In this document: positions 9,180-16,413 of the stretch, in pieces
Layout: each line of letters opens with the position of its first letter
How positions within the stretch are numbered: position 1 is the stretch's first letter
Source: Pseudomonadota bacterium
Lineage (GTDB): Bacteria > Myxococcota_A > Polyangia > Polyangiales > Polyangiaceae
DNA: 26,279 nucleotides
NCBI GenBank assembly: GCA_023428245.1
Contig: JAEYYX010000110.1
Span: 1 to 26,279 of the forward strand
Direction of reading: 5' to 3'
Notes under the pieces: model-generated
What the model was told of the DNA's origin: nothing
The model's input: only the letters and a program-made list of their open reading frames with translations
The model's database searches: none
Made by a program: the position numbers and the translations under genes

Positions 9180-9676
9180 CTAAGCTGCATTGGCTGCTCC
9201 TTGCCAAAGGGGACTCTTGAGCCATTCCTCCGGAAATCCCATGTTCTTGGTGGGGATCTTCGGATGCTCATTGAGGAGCTTTCGAACGCGCGCTTGCCAG
9301 TGACTACTCGGCGCGAGGCGCGCGAGGCAATACGCGCAGATCGTGAGAGCGGCGAAGACACGGTGGCTGGGAATGGCAACGGGAGCGTGCCAATCAGGGT
9401 GATGCTTGGCACGCGGAATCGTTGGCTTGTTGCCGAGGTCGCGGTTCCAGAGGCGTCCGTGGTGCGCACAAATGTTTCGGACTCGACATCGAACCGCGTC
9501 ACTGGCTCGAAGGAATCATCGGGGCGCTTGCGATGAAACCAGTAGCCGCTCAACCGATAGTAGGACACGGCGCTGAAGCGACGGATCATCTTCTCCCGAT
9601 CCCCCACCATGCCACGCTTCAGCAGAAGGTCGGCTTGGTCATCGAGGGAGAGAGCAGGCTTCGTGTATTTCACCAC
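9180..9676 (-). pseudogene. Abi_2 (AbiD/AbiF-type) abortive infection gene, internal deletion and frameshift
   Basis: The 5' part, from a GTG pair at 9671-9676 with GAGGGAG upstream, encodes the classic Abi_2 opening: KYTKPALSLDDQADLLLKRG, then SYYRLSGYWFHR, then FEPVTRFD. After about 62 codons, near 9482-9488, similarity in that frame stops. It resumes in another frame with VRNICAHHGRLWNRDLGNKP and continues about 100 codons through NMGFPEEWLKSPLWQGA to a TAG at 9180-9182. The middle of the protein (by family length roughly 130-150 residues) is missing and the join is out of frame. The HEPN motif R-N-x3-A-H-H survives but cannot be translated with the start. Intact homologues are phage-defence proteins. 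The gene sits between hsdM and hsdS, 77 bases before hsdS. Real deletion versus misassembly cannot be settled here. Confidence 0.85.
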
Positions 9677-9772
9677 GAGCAACTCCCTCGACCAGCGCAC
9701 AAAAAGAAACACCCGCCGAGAGAGAGCATGCATTGCTGCAGAGGCCCGGCGGGTTTGCTAACGAAGACTGTA

Positions 9773-9796
9773 GTTGCGCGCGTGGCTACGCGCAAC
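9773..9796. repeat. Inverted repeat between hsdM and the abi remnant
   Basis: GTTGCGCG at 9773-9780 and CGCGCAAC at 9789-9796 form a perfect 8-bp stem with an 8-base loop. There is no T tract on either side, so it is not a standard intrinsic terminator. It could stabilise or separate the hsdM message from the downstream genes. The surrounding 9677-9838 stretch has no gene I can support. Confidence 0.45.
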
Positions 9797-9838
9797 CCGA
9801 GCGAATCGCGTTCGGCGGCCGAATCCTCGGAAAGTCCT

Positions 9839-11452
9839 TCAACTTCCATAACCTAATCCCCGCAGGTTCTTCCGAATCTCCTTCTCCAGCCGCGCGCCTT
9901 CGGCGAACTGCTCTTCGAGTGTTGCCACGAGGCGCTTCATCTTCTCGTCGAAGGGCTCTCCGTCGTCCGCTACTCCCTCTGCTCCCACGTACCGGCCAGG
10001 GGTGAGCACGAACTGATGTGACGCGATCTCTTCCGTCGTCGCGCTCTTGCAGAAGCCCGGAACGTCTTCGTAATTGCCCGCGCCGTCACCGCGCCAGTTG
10101 TGGTAGGTGTTGGCGATACGGGCGATGTCGTCGTCCGAGAGCTCGCGGTGGACGCGGTCGACGAGCGTGCCGAGTTTGCGTGCGTCGATGAACAGTGTCT
10201 CCTTCCGGCGATTGCGCATCTTCTTGCCGCGACCACCGAGGCCGTTCTTCTTGTCTCGCGCCAGGAACCAGAGGCAGACCGGGATCTGCGTCGAGTAGAA
10301 GAGCTGTCCCGGCAGCGCGACCATGCAGTCGACGAGGTCCGCCTCGACGATGGCCTTTCGGATCTCGCCTTCGCCCGACTGCTGCGACGACATGCTGCCG
10401 TTTGCGAGCACGAAACCTGCGATCCCGGTCGGCGCGAGGTGATGCAGAAAATGCTGCACCCAGGCGAAGTTCGCGTTGCCTGCGGGGGGAACGCCGTACT
10501 TCCAGCGCACGTCTTCCTTGAGGCGCGGCTGGCCCCAGTCGCTGTCGTTGAACGGCGGGTTCGCGAGGACGTAGTCTGCCTTGAGGTCCTTGTGGGCGTC
10601 GGCGTGGAAGGTGTCGCCGTGCGCGATGTTGGCGTCGATGCCACGAATGGCGAGGTTCAGCTTCGCGAGGCGCCAGGTCGTGTGGTTCGACTCTTGGCCG
10701 TAGATGCTGACGTCGCCGATGCGGCCGCCGTGGGCTTCGACGAACTTCTCGCTTTGGACGAACATGCCGCCGGAGCCGCAGCAGGGGTCGAATACTCGGC
10801 CCCTGTAAGGCGCGAGCATCTCGACCAGGAGACGCACGACGCCGCGGGGCGTATAGAACTGACCGCCGTTCTTGCCTTCCGCCGAAGCGAACTTCGTGAG
10901 GAAGTATTCGTAGACTCGGCCGAGGATGTCGCGGGAGCGGTTGTTCTTGTCGCCGAGGCCGATCGTCCCGATCAGGTTGATCAGCTCCCCGAGGCGCGTT
11001 TTGTCGAGCGCGGGGCGACCGTAGTCTTTGGGGAGAACGCCCTTCAGGGTTGGGTTGTCACGCTCGATGGCGACCATGGCGTCGTCGAGGAGCTTGCCGA
11101 TTGTCGGCTGCGTCGCCTTACCCTGGAGGAACGACCAGCGAGCCGCCTTCGGGACCCAGAAGATGTTCTCGGCCCGGTACTCGTCGGGATCTTCGGGATC
11201 GGCGCCGGACTTCTTATCGGCTTCGAGCTCTGCGTGTTTTTCCTCGAAGGCGTCGGAGATGTACTTGAGGAAGATGAGCCCGAGGACAACGTGTTTGTAC
11301 TCGGCCGCGTCCATGTTGTTGCGCAGCTTGTCCGCCGCCTGCCAGAGCTTCGCCTCGAACCCGATTGTGGCGTCGCTCGGGGGCGGTTCGGATGCGCCTT
11401 TCTCTGCCAGCTTCGGGCGTCCTCGTTTCTTCGCGTCAGTCTTACTCGTCAT
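9839..11452 (-). CDS. hsdM: Type I restriction-modification methyltransferase subunit (HsdM)
   Basis: This 537-residue N6-adenine methyltransferase subunit of the type I system protects host DNA using S-adenosylmethionine. The N-terminal HsdM_N helical domain covers about 28-165 (LWQAADKLRNNMDAAEYKHV, LGLIFLKYISD). The catalytic domain shows FDPCCGSGGMF near 220-231 (SAM-binding motif I, with the family's PCCGSGG form) and the catalytic NPPF at 298-301. The C-terminus ends with helices suited to contacting HsdS. An N-terminal KKRGRPKL is an AT-hook-like basic patch, unusual but short. The start is the ATG at 11452 with only a weak ribosome site. It is the first gene of the operon, so the promoter should lie in 11453-11884. 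The gene appears intact. Confidence 0.97.
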   Translation of the reverse strand: MTSKTDAKKRGRPKLAEKGASEPPPSDATIGFEAKLWQAADKLRNNMDAAEYKHVVLGLIFLKYISDAFEEKHAELEADKKSGADPEDPDEYRAENIFWVPKAARWSFLQGKATQPTIGKLLDDAMVAIERDNPTLKGVLPKDYGRPALDKTRLGELINLIGTIGLGDKNNRSRDILGRVYEYFLTKFASAEGKNGGQFYTPRGVVRLLVEMLAPYRGRVFDPCCGSGGMFVQSEKFVEAHGGRIGDVSIYGQESNHTTWRLAKLNLAIRGIDANIAHGDTFHADAHKDLKADYVLANPPFNDSDWGQPRLKEDVRWKYGVPPAGNANFAWVQHFLHHLAPTGIAGFVLANGSMSSQQSGEGEIRKAIVEADLVDCMVALPGQLFYSTQIPVCLWFLARDKKNGLGGRGKKMRNRRKETLFIDARKLGTLVDRVHRELSDDDIARIANTYHNWRGDGAGNYEDVPGFCKSATTEEIASHQFVLTPGRYVGAEGVADDGEPFDEKMKRLVATLEEQFAEGARLEKEIRKNLRGLGYGS

Positions 11453-11884
11453 TCTTGCTCAGTTCGCGTCGACGTCTCTCGGCTCAATTCTGCGGCCCAG
11501 GTCCGGTCATTGGACTCGGGACGGGGGATCGATGCCTCGATAGCTGGGGCTTGCTCGTCCGCGCCACCGTTCGGACGGCTTTCTTGGCGACTTTCAGCAG
11601 CTGGGCGACGTAAGGCATGCGACCTATCTCACCCGGCATCCTTGCCGGGCTTCCCCTGGATAGAGGTTGGCAGTCGTCAGGGTACACGAGGCAGCTATGC
11701 TCTCAAGCCGCTTTGCGAGATGACTATTCTGCCGGGACTTTGGGGGAGCCGCGCTCGTCATGCCGCCGCTTGAACCTCATCAAGAACCGGCGATGAGGCC
11801 TTTCGGGGGCGTTCTTCTCGGACGGCCGCCCTGGAGGCTTGGGTTCTCGCGCCAGCTCGAGGAATGTAACCGCCCGCATCGTCG
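11453..11884. other. 432-bp intergenic region upstream of hsdM
   Basis: This region must hold the promoter of the hsd operon (minus strand), but I cannot identify -35/-10 boxes with confidence. It contains a hairpin at 11632-11649: CCCGGC, loop ATCCTT, GCCGGG. A short minus-strand frame from an ATG at 11618 to a stop at 11484 (44 codons, starting MPYVAQLLKVAKK) lies just ahead of hsdM. It has no convincing ribosome site or known family, so I do not call it a gene. Long open frames on the plus strand here are antisense shadows. Confidence 0.5.
11632..11649. terminator. Small GC hairpin, possible terminator or leader element
   Basis: A perfect 6-bp stem (CCCGGC/GCCGGG) with a 6-base loop lies between hsdM and the ScoMcrA-head gene, both on the minus strand. 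It could end transcription coming from the upstream minus-strand gene before the hsd operon begins. No T tract follows, so the assignment is weak. Confidence 0.3.
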
Positions 11885-12967
11885 CTACCGCGCCTTCACA
11901 ATGACATCCACCACGCCCTCATCGCTCCGTGTTCCCTCAAGTACATCCTTGAGCGAGCGACGAGTTCTACCGTGCCAGCGGTAGTAGCCAATGCCGGACG
12001 CGTAGGTGCGCACGGTCGGGTAGTCGCGGAGCAGGCAGCCCCAGGGTGAACGCCAGATGTTCGGGGTGTCCGTGCTGTGCGGATGCTGCAGCGCGATGGT
12101 CGGCTTGAATCGCGCTGTAGCTTTGGCCATCGCATCGCACCGGCGACGGCGCTGTCCGTCAGGGCGCTGGTTTGCGTGCGCCCGGGCGCTGAACATGTTC
12201 AGATCGTGACAGCCGAGGACGAGTACCCTTTCGCCGGCGATCTCGATGAGGTGGGAATCTACTTCTGCCACCTGGACGAGGAGCTTCTCCTGGCCTCCGG
12301 TTGGATAGGACTTTCCGGTCCAGCGGACGATCTTTCCGGAGTCGCAGTCGATCACCGCTACGAGTTCGACGTGCTCCGCGTCGCCCATGAGATCCACGCC
12401 GAGCGTGAGGACACGCGTCCGAGCCTTCGCGGCGGCGAGAACCTTCTTGGTCAAGCACGCATCGACCAAAGGCTTTGCGAGGCCCACGAGGGAATCCAGG
12501 TCCTTCTTCGATGACTCCCACGATACCCCTCCGGACCACTGCTCTGGGAACTTGCCTTCAATGAACCCGCCGGGAGTGATGGTGAACTTGGCGCGGCCGG
12601 AGGAAGGCCAGTTCTCGAAAGCCTCCAACAGCATTTCGCTCGCCTTGCGAGGAGAAGAGGGCTTTCCTCGGACAACGACGCGAACGATGACGGGAGCCTC
12701 TTCTTCGGCTGGCCCTTCGATCGTGAATCCGCGCTCCCGCAGGAACTTGTTCGTCTCGTCGCCACCGGAGAAATCCTGCGACGGAAGCTCCCTTCCCGTT
12801 GCTTGGGCAGCAGCGAGCGAGACCACGTACTTCGGTGGATAGCGTCGCCCGTTGATGAGGAGGTGGAACTTCTTTGATTCGCGTCCGGACGGGACCCCGC
12901 CGTGATCAATTTGGGCGACGGCCTTGTGGATATGAGCCTCGGTGATCGACTGCGGGATGGCGCTCAT
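11885..12967 (-). CDS. ScoMcrA-like head-domain protein with unrecognised C-terminal domain
   Basis: A 360-residue protein. Residues about 10-85 match the N-terminal head domain known from ScoMcrA-type modified-DNA restriction enzymes and many HNH defence proteins: HIHKAVAQIDHGGVPSGRES, YPPKYVVSLAAAQATG, FSGGDETNKFLRERGF. The rest is unfamiliar. From about 190 to 335 it shows acidic and histidine motifs that look conserved: LGVDLMGDAEHVE, VLGCHDLNMFSAR, LQHPHSTDTPNIWRSPWG and SGIGYYRW. No HNH, SRA or sulfur-binding domain is visible. The aspartates and histidines could form a metal site, but this is only inference. It lies 432 bases upstream of hsdM on the same strand, so it is a neighbour of the defence operon rather than clearly part of it. 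The start ATG lacks a clear ribosome site. Confidence 0.65.
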   Translation of the reverse strand: MSAIPQSITEAHIHKAVAQIDHGGVPSGRESKKFHLLINGRRYPPKYVVSLAAAQATGRELPSQDFSGGDETNKFLRERGFTIEGPAEEEAPVIVRVVVRGKPSSPRKASEMLLEAFENWPSSGRAKFTITPGGFIEGKFPEQWSGGVSWESSKKDLDSLVGLAKPLVDACLTKKVLAAAKARTRVLTLGVDLMGDAEHVELVAVIDCDSGKIVRWTGKSYPTGGQEKLLVQVAEVDSHLIEIAGERVLVLGCHDLNMFSARAHANQRPDGQRRRRCDAMAKATARFKPTIALQHPHSTDTPNIWRSPWGCLLRDYPTVRTYASGIGYYRWHGRTRRSLKDVLEGTRSDEGVVDVIVKAR

Positions 12968-13034
12968 CGTTTGCAGAGTAGCGCGCAGCAGTCGTTTCTG
13001 TCCACGCCGGGGCGCGAGGCGCCGCCCCGTGCAG

Positions 13035-13547
13035 CTACTCTTTCGCCATCACCGCGAGCTTGGCGACGGTGTTGATGTTGCGTCCAGTCCCGGTCTTGGC
13101 CGCGGGGAGCTGGAGCTTCGATTTCCCTTGGCCGCCGACGTCGGTGTAGTCGATGTAGATCTCGCGCTGACCGAGGGCGATGCGCTCGCCTTGGACATTC
13201 TTGGCGGTCTTTAGGACGTCGGCGGGCGGCGCCTCGTCGAGGAAGAGAACGACGACGCGATTCGGGGCGGACTTGGCGAAGGGATTCTTCGCGAGGACCG
13301 TCTCGAGCTCCGCGCCCGTGCGCACGAGGACGTCGACCTGCTTACTGGCGAGTTTCGTGAGGGCCGCTTCGACTTCCCGCTTCACCTTCCTCTCGTCGCC
13401 CGCCTTGCGCACAACGACGTTCCCGCTCGCGATATAGGTCCGTACGTCCAAAAAACCCGCTGCCTCACAGGCCGCGCGCACCGCGGCCATCTCGAGCGTA
13501 AACCCGCCGACATTCACCGCGCGAAGCAGCGCCACCCAAGTCTTCAC
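13035..13547 (-). CDS. DUF1697 family protein
   Basis: A protein of about 170 residues with the typical DUF1697 opening (KTWVALLRAVNVGG), the middle YIASGNVVV and the ending TGRNINTVAKLA. Length agrees with the family, which has a ferredoxin-like fold and no known function. The frame stays open upstream, but family likeness begins at the GTG at 13545-13547, with a GAAGGG sequence eight bases before it, so I use that start. It lies 67 bases upstream of the ScoMcrA-head gene on the same strand and may share its transcript. It is a housekeeping-type gene rather than a defence gene. Confidence 0.88.
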   Translation of the reverse strand: MKTWVALLRAVNVGGFTLEMAAVRAACEAAGFLDVRTYIASGNVVVRKAGDERKVKREVEAALTKLASKQVDVLVRTGAELETVLAKNPFAKSAPNRVVVLFLDEAPPADVLKTAKNVQGERIALGQREIYIDYTDVGGQGKSKLQLPAAKTGTGRNINTVAKLAVMAKE

Positions 13548-13684
13548 AGGGACAACCCTTCGGACGCATGGTCGATCATCCGAACGAGAGTGGCTTCGAG
13601 CGAAGCGTTGCCTTGCGCCATCTCCCTTGGTTAGCATCGCCCAGGGCGGAGGTGTACGTGGGGCCGCGCGCAGAGAGTGAATTC

Positions 13685-14113
13685 ATGATACCGACGCGAC
13701 TTCTTTGGGCTTCTTGCGTGCTAGTGGTCGGCGCGGCCGAGGGGTGTGCGCCGCGTTCAACCGGATCCTCACCGGGGGCAGCTCTTGCGGGGGCGGCGGC
13801 GCTTGTGTCGGCGAACGCTGTGAATCGTGCCGTCACTGGGGCCTGCTGGGGGCAGTGTTCCGGGGGGAAGGTCTGCGACAAGGAATCGGGCCTTTGCGTC
13901 GCGGTGACCTGTGACCCGGCGTGTCGACAGGATCAGGTGTGCGAGAAACTGAGCGTCGGCTTCACCTGTGTCCCGCGCAGTACAGCAAACCCTTCAGCGC
14001 AAAACTCGGCTCCGAGCGCGGACGGCGAGACGGACCCTGAAGCGAAGGGTGGGACGGAGCCTGAAGCGCACGGTAAGACGGACCCTCAAGCGCAGGGTGA
14101 GCCGGCGCCTTGA
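13685..14113 (+). CDS. Cys-patterned lipoprotein with short C-terminal repeats
   Basis: The chosen ATG at 13685 begins a lipoprotein signal peptide (TRLLWASCVLVVGAAEGC) with the lipidation Cys at 21. An Ala-rich segment follows, then a Cys-rich module (CWGQCSGGKVCDKESGLC, then CDPACRQDQVC and FTCVP) of a type common in myxobacterial surface proteins. The C-terminus is made of 8-residue repeats (GETDPEAK, GGTEPEAH, GKTDPQAQ) encoded by 24-bp repeats. The TGA at 14111-14113 falls inside a further degenerate repeat copy, and the frame continues open to 14182 with similar Ala/Pro/Glu composition. An upstream open extension to 13568 has no signal-peptide logic. Function is unknown; envelope location is inferred. 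Confidence 0.72.
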   Translation: MIPTRLLWASCVLVVGAAEGCAPRSTGSSPGAALAGAAALVSANAVNRAVTGACWGQCSGGKVCDKESGLCVAVTCDPACRQDQVCEKLSVGFTCVPRSTANPSAQNSAPSADGETDPEAKGGTEPEAHGKTDPQAQGEPAP

Positions 14114-14128
14114 GCGAAGGGCGCGGCG
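14026..14128 (+). repeat. Degenerate 24-bp tandem repeats at a lipoprotein 3' end
   Basis: About four diverged copies of a 24-bp unit built around a CCTGAAGCG core (ACGGACCCTGAAGCGAAGGG in the first copy) run through the end of the lipoprotein gene and past its stop codon. The last copy reads CCTTGAGCGAAGGGC, which creates the stop. Confidence 0.6.
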
Positions 14129-14270
14129 GACGGCGCAGCGAACGCTCCTGAGCCTGTGGCGCCGCCCGTTGACTCAGAGTGACCTAGCGCTTGGCTGAAC
14201 CAACGCGCAAAGCCTGCGCTCACTCTCATCGTCTCTCGACCTCGGCCGCGAGCTAGTGTCTTGTGAGTTC

Positions 14271-15380
14271 ATGCTGCGCGCCGTCTTTGCCGTGATTGTC
14301 TCGGGGCATGGGTTGATCCACCTCCTCGGGTTTGTGAAGGCTTTCGGGCTCGCGCCCCTCGAGCAGCTCCGAGCGCCGATTGCGCGTCCGATGGGGATCT
14401 TGTGGTTGATCGCGGCGATCTTGATCGCGCTCGCGGTCGCCGCGCTCTTCTTCGCGCCCAGGTGGTTCTGGGCCTTGGGAGCGCTGGGGCTCGTCGCGTC
14501 GCAGATGGTCATCTGTTGCTCCTGGAGCGATGCGCGCTTCGGGACTGTGGCGAATGGGCTGCTCCTTGCGGGTGTCATCTACGGAGCTTTCGCCTGGGGG
14601 CCTTTTGGGCTGCGCGCGGAATACGAGCGACTGGTGCGCGAGAGCATGGAGCGGATGGCGAGCGCCCCTCCGCCGAAGGTCGTGACCGAGGAGGACGTCG
14701 CGCCCTTGCCGTCTCCGGTTCAGCGCTACCTGCGCTTCGTGGGCGCCGTGGGGCAGCCGCGGCCCCTCGGCTTTCGCGCGCGCATGAAGGGGAGGATCCG
14801 CTCGTCAGAGAGGACCGATTGGATGTCCTTCGAGGCCGAGCAGGTGAACTTCTACGACTCCATTCGGCGCTATTTCTGGATGGACGCGAAACGCGCGGGG
14901 CTCCCGGTCGACGTGCTCCACGCCTACGGGGCGAACGACGCAGGCATGCGGGTGCGGGTGCTCTCGATGATTCCGGCGGTCGACCTGCAAGGGCCCGAGG
15001 CGATGAGAACCGAGACCGTGACGATCCTGAACGACATGTCGATCTTCGCGCCCGGAGCGCTCCTCGATTCGAGGATCGCCTGGCGCGAGCTCGACCCGCT
15101 TCGTGTCGAAGCCACACTCACGAACGGCCCTCACACGGTCCGCGCCGTTCTCGTCTTCGACGAATCAGGAGCTCTCGTCGACTTCTGGTCCGACGATCGA
15201 CCCATGCTCGGCGAAGACGGGAAGACGATGACCCCGGCGCGCTGGTCGACGCCCCTCCGCGAGTACGGAATCCGGGGCCCCCTGCGCCTCGCGACGCGCG
15301 GAGAAGGCCGCTACGCCCCGCCGGAAGGCGACTATGCCTACCTCGAGCTCGAGATCCTCGAGGTGATGGCGTTGCCCTGA
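14271..15380 (+). CDS. DUF6544-like membrane protein
   Basis: A 369-residue protein from the ATG at 14271; a GTG five codons earlier is also possible. The first 115 residues hold about four membrane segments (near 4-24, 41-63, 67-87 and 93-112). They include the motif SGHGLIHLLGFVKAFGLAP, which I associate with DUF6544 proteins. The soluble remainder (about 120-369) has the conserved LPSPVQRYLRFVGAVGQP and several Trp/Tyr-containing strands, consistent with a ligand-binding or lipocalin-like fold. Its role is unknown. It converges on the exported dioxygenase gene, with a long hairpin between them. Gene and topology are confident; the family name is moderately so. Confidence 0.75.
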   Translation: MLRAVFAVIVSGHGLIHLLGFVKAFGLAPLEQLRAPIARPMGILWLIAAILIALAVAALFFAPRWFWALGALGLVASQMVICCSWSDARFGTVANGLLLAGVIYGAFAWGPFGLRAEYERLVRESMERMASAPPPKVVTEEDVAPLPSPVQRYLRFVGAVGQPRPLGFRARMKGRIRSSERTDWMSFEAEQVNFYDSIRRYFWMDAKRAGLPVDVLHAYGANDAGMRVRVLSMIPAVDLQGPEAMRTETVTILNDMSIFAPGALLDSRIAWRELDPLRVEATLTNGPHTVRAVLVFDESGALVDFWSDDRPMLGEDGKTMTPARWSTPLREYGIRGPLRLATRGEGRYAPPEGDYAYLELEILEVMALP

Positions 15381-15435
15381 GGGGGGACGCCCGAGTCCTG
15401 CCGTACCCGGTTGGGGTGAGAAAGCCGGCGCTGGG

Positions 15436-15471
15436 GCTCGTCCTGCGCGCGTCGCCGCGTGGAGGACGAGC
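15436..15471. terminator. Bidirectional hairpin between convergent genes
   Basis: GCTCGTCCT at 15436-15444 pairs perfectly with AGGACGAGC at 15463-15471, and CGCG elements inside can extend the stem. It lies exactly between the stop codons of the convergent DUF6544-like and dioxygenase genes, where a shared terminator is expected. There is no T tract, so it may be a roadblock-type or message-stabilising structure. Confidence 0.45.
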
Positions 15472-15473
15472 GT

Positions 15474-16397
15474 TCACCCAAAGAGAACGTTCCTCATCGA
15501 GACCGAACCCATGTCGAAGCCCTCCGTCGGAAAACGGACGCGATCTCGGTCGTCGGTCGCGGCCTGGGCGTAGATCAACGGGAGCCAATGATCCGGTGAT
15601 GGATGAGCGAGGCGACCGTCGTCCGAGGGCCAGAGGGAGAGGAGGCTCTTTGTGTCGTGCTGTGTGACGATGCTTTGGACGGATTCGTCGAAGCGCCGAG
15701 CCCAGTCGGGCGTTTCGATGGCGCCGGTCTGCAGGCGCTGGATCGCGTCACGCAGGTTATGGACGATGTTGCCGCTGCCGAGGATCAAGACGCCTTCTTC
15801 GCGCAGCTCGGCGAGGCTGCGTCCGAGCGCGTGATGGCGAGCGGGAGCGAGGCGGCGGTGAATGCTGAGCTGGATCACGGGGAGGTCCGCTTCGGGGTAC
15901 ATCCGGCGAAGGACGCTCCAGGTGCCGTGGTCGAGGCCCCACTCACCGCTGAGCGCGGCGCGCTCTTCGCCGAGCATTGTGCGCACGCGTTTCGCGAGAT
16001 CGATGTTTCCGGGGGCGGGGTAGTCGATCTCGTAGAGGGCCCGGGGAAAGCCCGAAAAATCGTGGATCGTCTTCGGGCGGCTGTTATCGGTCAGGTAGGT
16101 TCCGTCCACGAACCAGTGCGCTGAAACGGCCAGGATCGCTCGCGGTCTCGGAATCAGGTCCCGGAGCGCTGCGAAGCCTTGGCTCCAGCGGTTGTCCTCG
16201 ATGACGTTCATCGGTGAGCCATGGCCGACGAAGAGCACGGGCATTCGACCGGGACTGGGCGCTTGTTTGAGGGCTGTGGTCCGGCTCTCTTCTTCGAGAC
16301 TGTCTGTTGCGCCGCGTCCTCGACATCCGAAGGGGACAGCGAGAGCAGCTCCCCCGAGGGAGGTCAGGAAGTCGCGGCGCGGATGAGGCTTGTCCAT
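15474..16397 (-). CDS. Exported DODA/YgiD-type extradiol dioxygenase, Tat lipoprotein
   Basis: A 307-residue LigB-superfamily protein of the 4,5-DOPA-dioxygenase-extradiol type, which cleaves catechol rings using a metal ion. Likely ligands are H59 (FVGHGSPMN) and H94 (SAHW), with the family motifs DHGTWSVLR, LGSGNIVHNLR and PSPDHWLPL also present. Unlike usual cytosolic members it begins with RRDFL at 7-11, a hydrophobic stretch and FGC with Cys25. That is a twin-arginine signal with a possible lipobox, so the folded metalloenzyme may be exported and anchored. It lies 16 bases after the DUF3943 gene on the same strand and is probably co-transcribed with it. The natural substrate is unknown. 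Enzyme class is confident; export is inferred from the leader. Confidence 0.88.
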   Translation of the reverse strand: MDKPHPRRDFLTSLGGAALAVPFGCRGRGATDSLEEESRTTALKQAPSPGRMPVLFVGHGSPMNVIEDNRWSQGFAALRDLIPRPRAILAVSAHWFVDGTYLTDNSRPKTIHDFSGFPRALYEIDYPAPGNIDLAKRVRTMLGEERAALSGEWGLDHGTWSVLRRMYPEADLPVIQLSIHRRLAPARHHALGRSLAELREEGVLILGSGNIVHNLRDAIQRLQTGAIETPDWARRFDESVQSIVTQHDTKSLLSLWPSDDGRLAHPSPDHWLPLIYAQAATDDRDRVRFPTEGFDMGSVSMRNVLFG

Positions 16398-16413
16398 GAA
16401 CAGCTTCGGAACA

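Noticed and set aside
9103..9225. N-terminal extension of hsdS
   Set aside because: The 41 added residues lack HsdS likeness and coincide with the end of the abi remnant in another frame. The ATG at 9102 begins the recognisable domain.
10100..11773. A 557-codon open frame on the plus strand
   Set aside because: It is antisense to hsdM, whose motifs and family length are clear. Such long shadows are normal in GC-rich DNA, and its translation has no family likeness.
14026..14128. Short tandem repeats considered as a CRISPR array
   Set aside because: The units are contiguous, diverged, in frame with a coding sequence and have no spacers.
14402..15667. A 421-codon plus-strand frame, Arg-rich
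   Set aside because: It overlaps the DUF6544-like gene in another frame and crosses the convergent gene boundary, with no motif or ribosome site.
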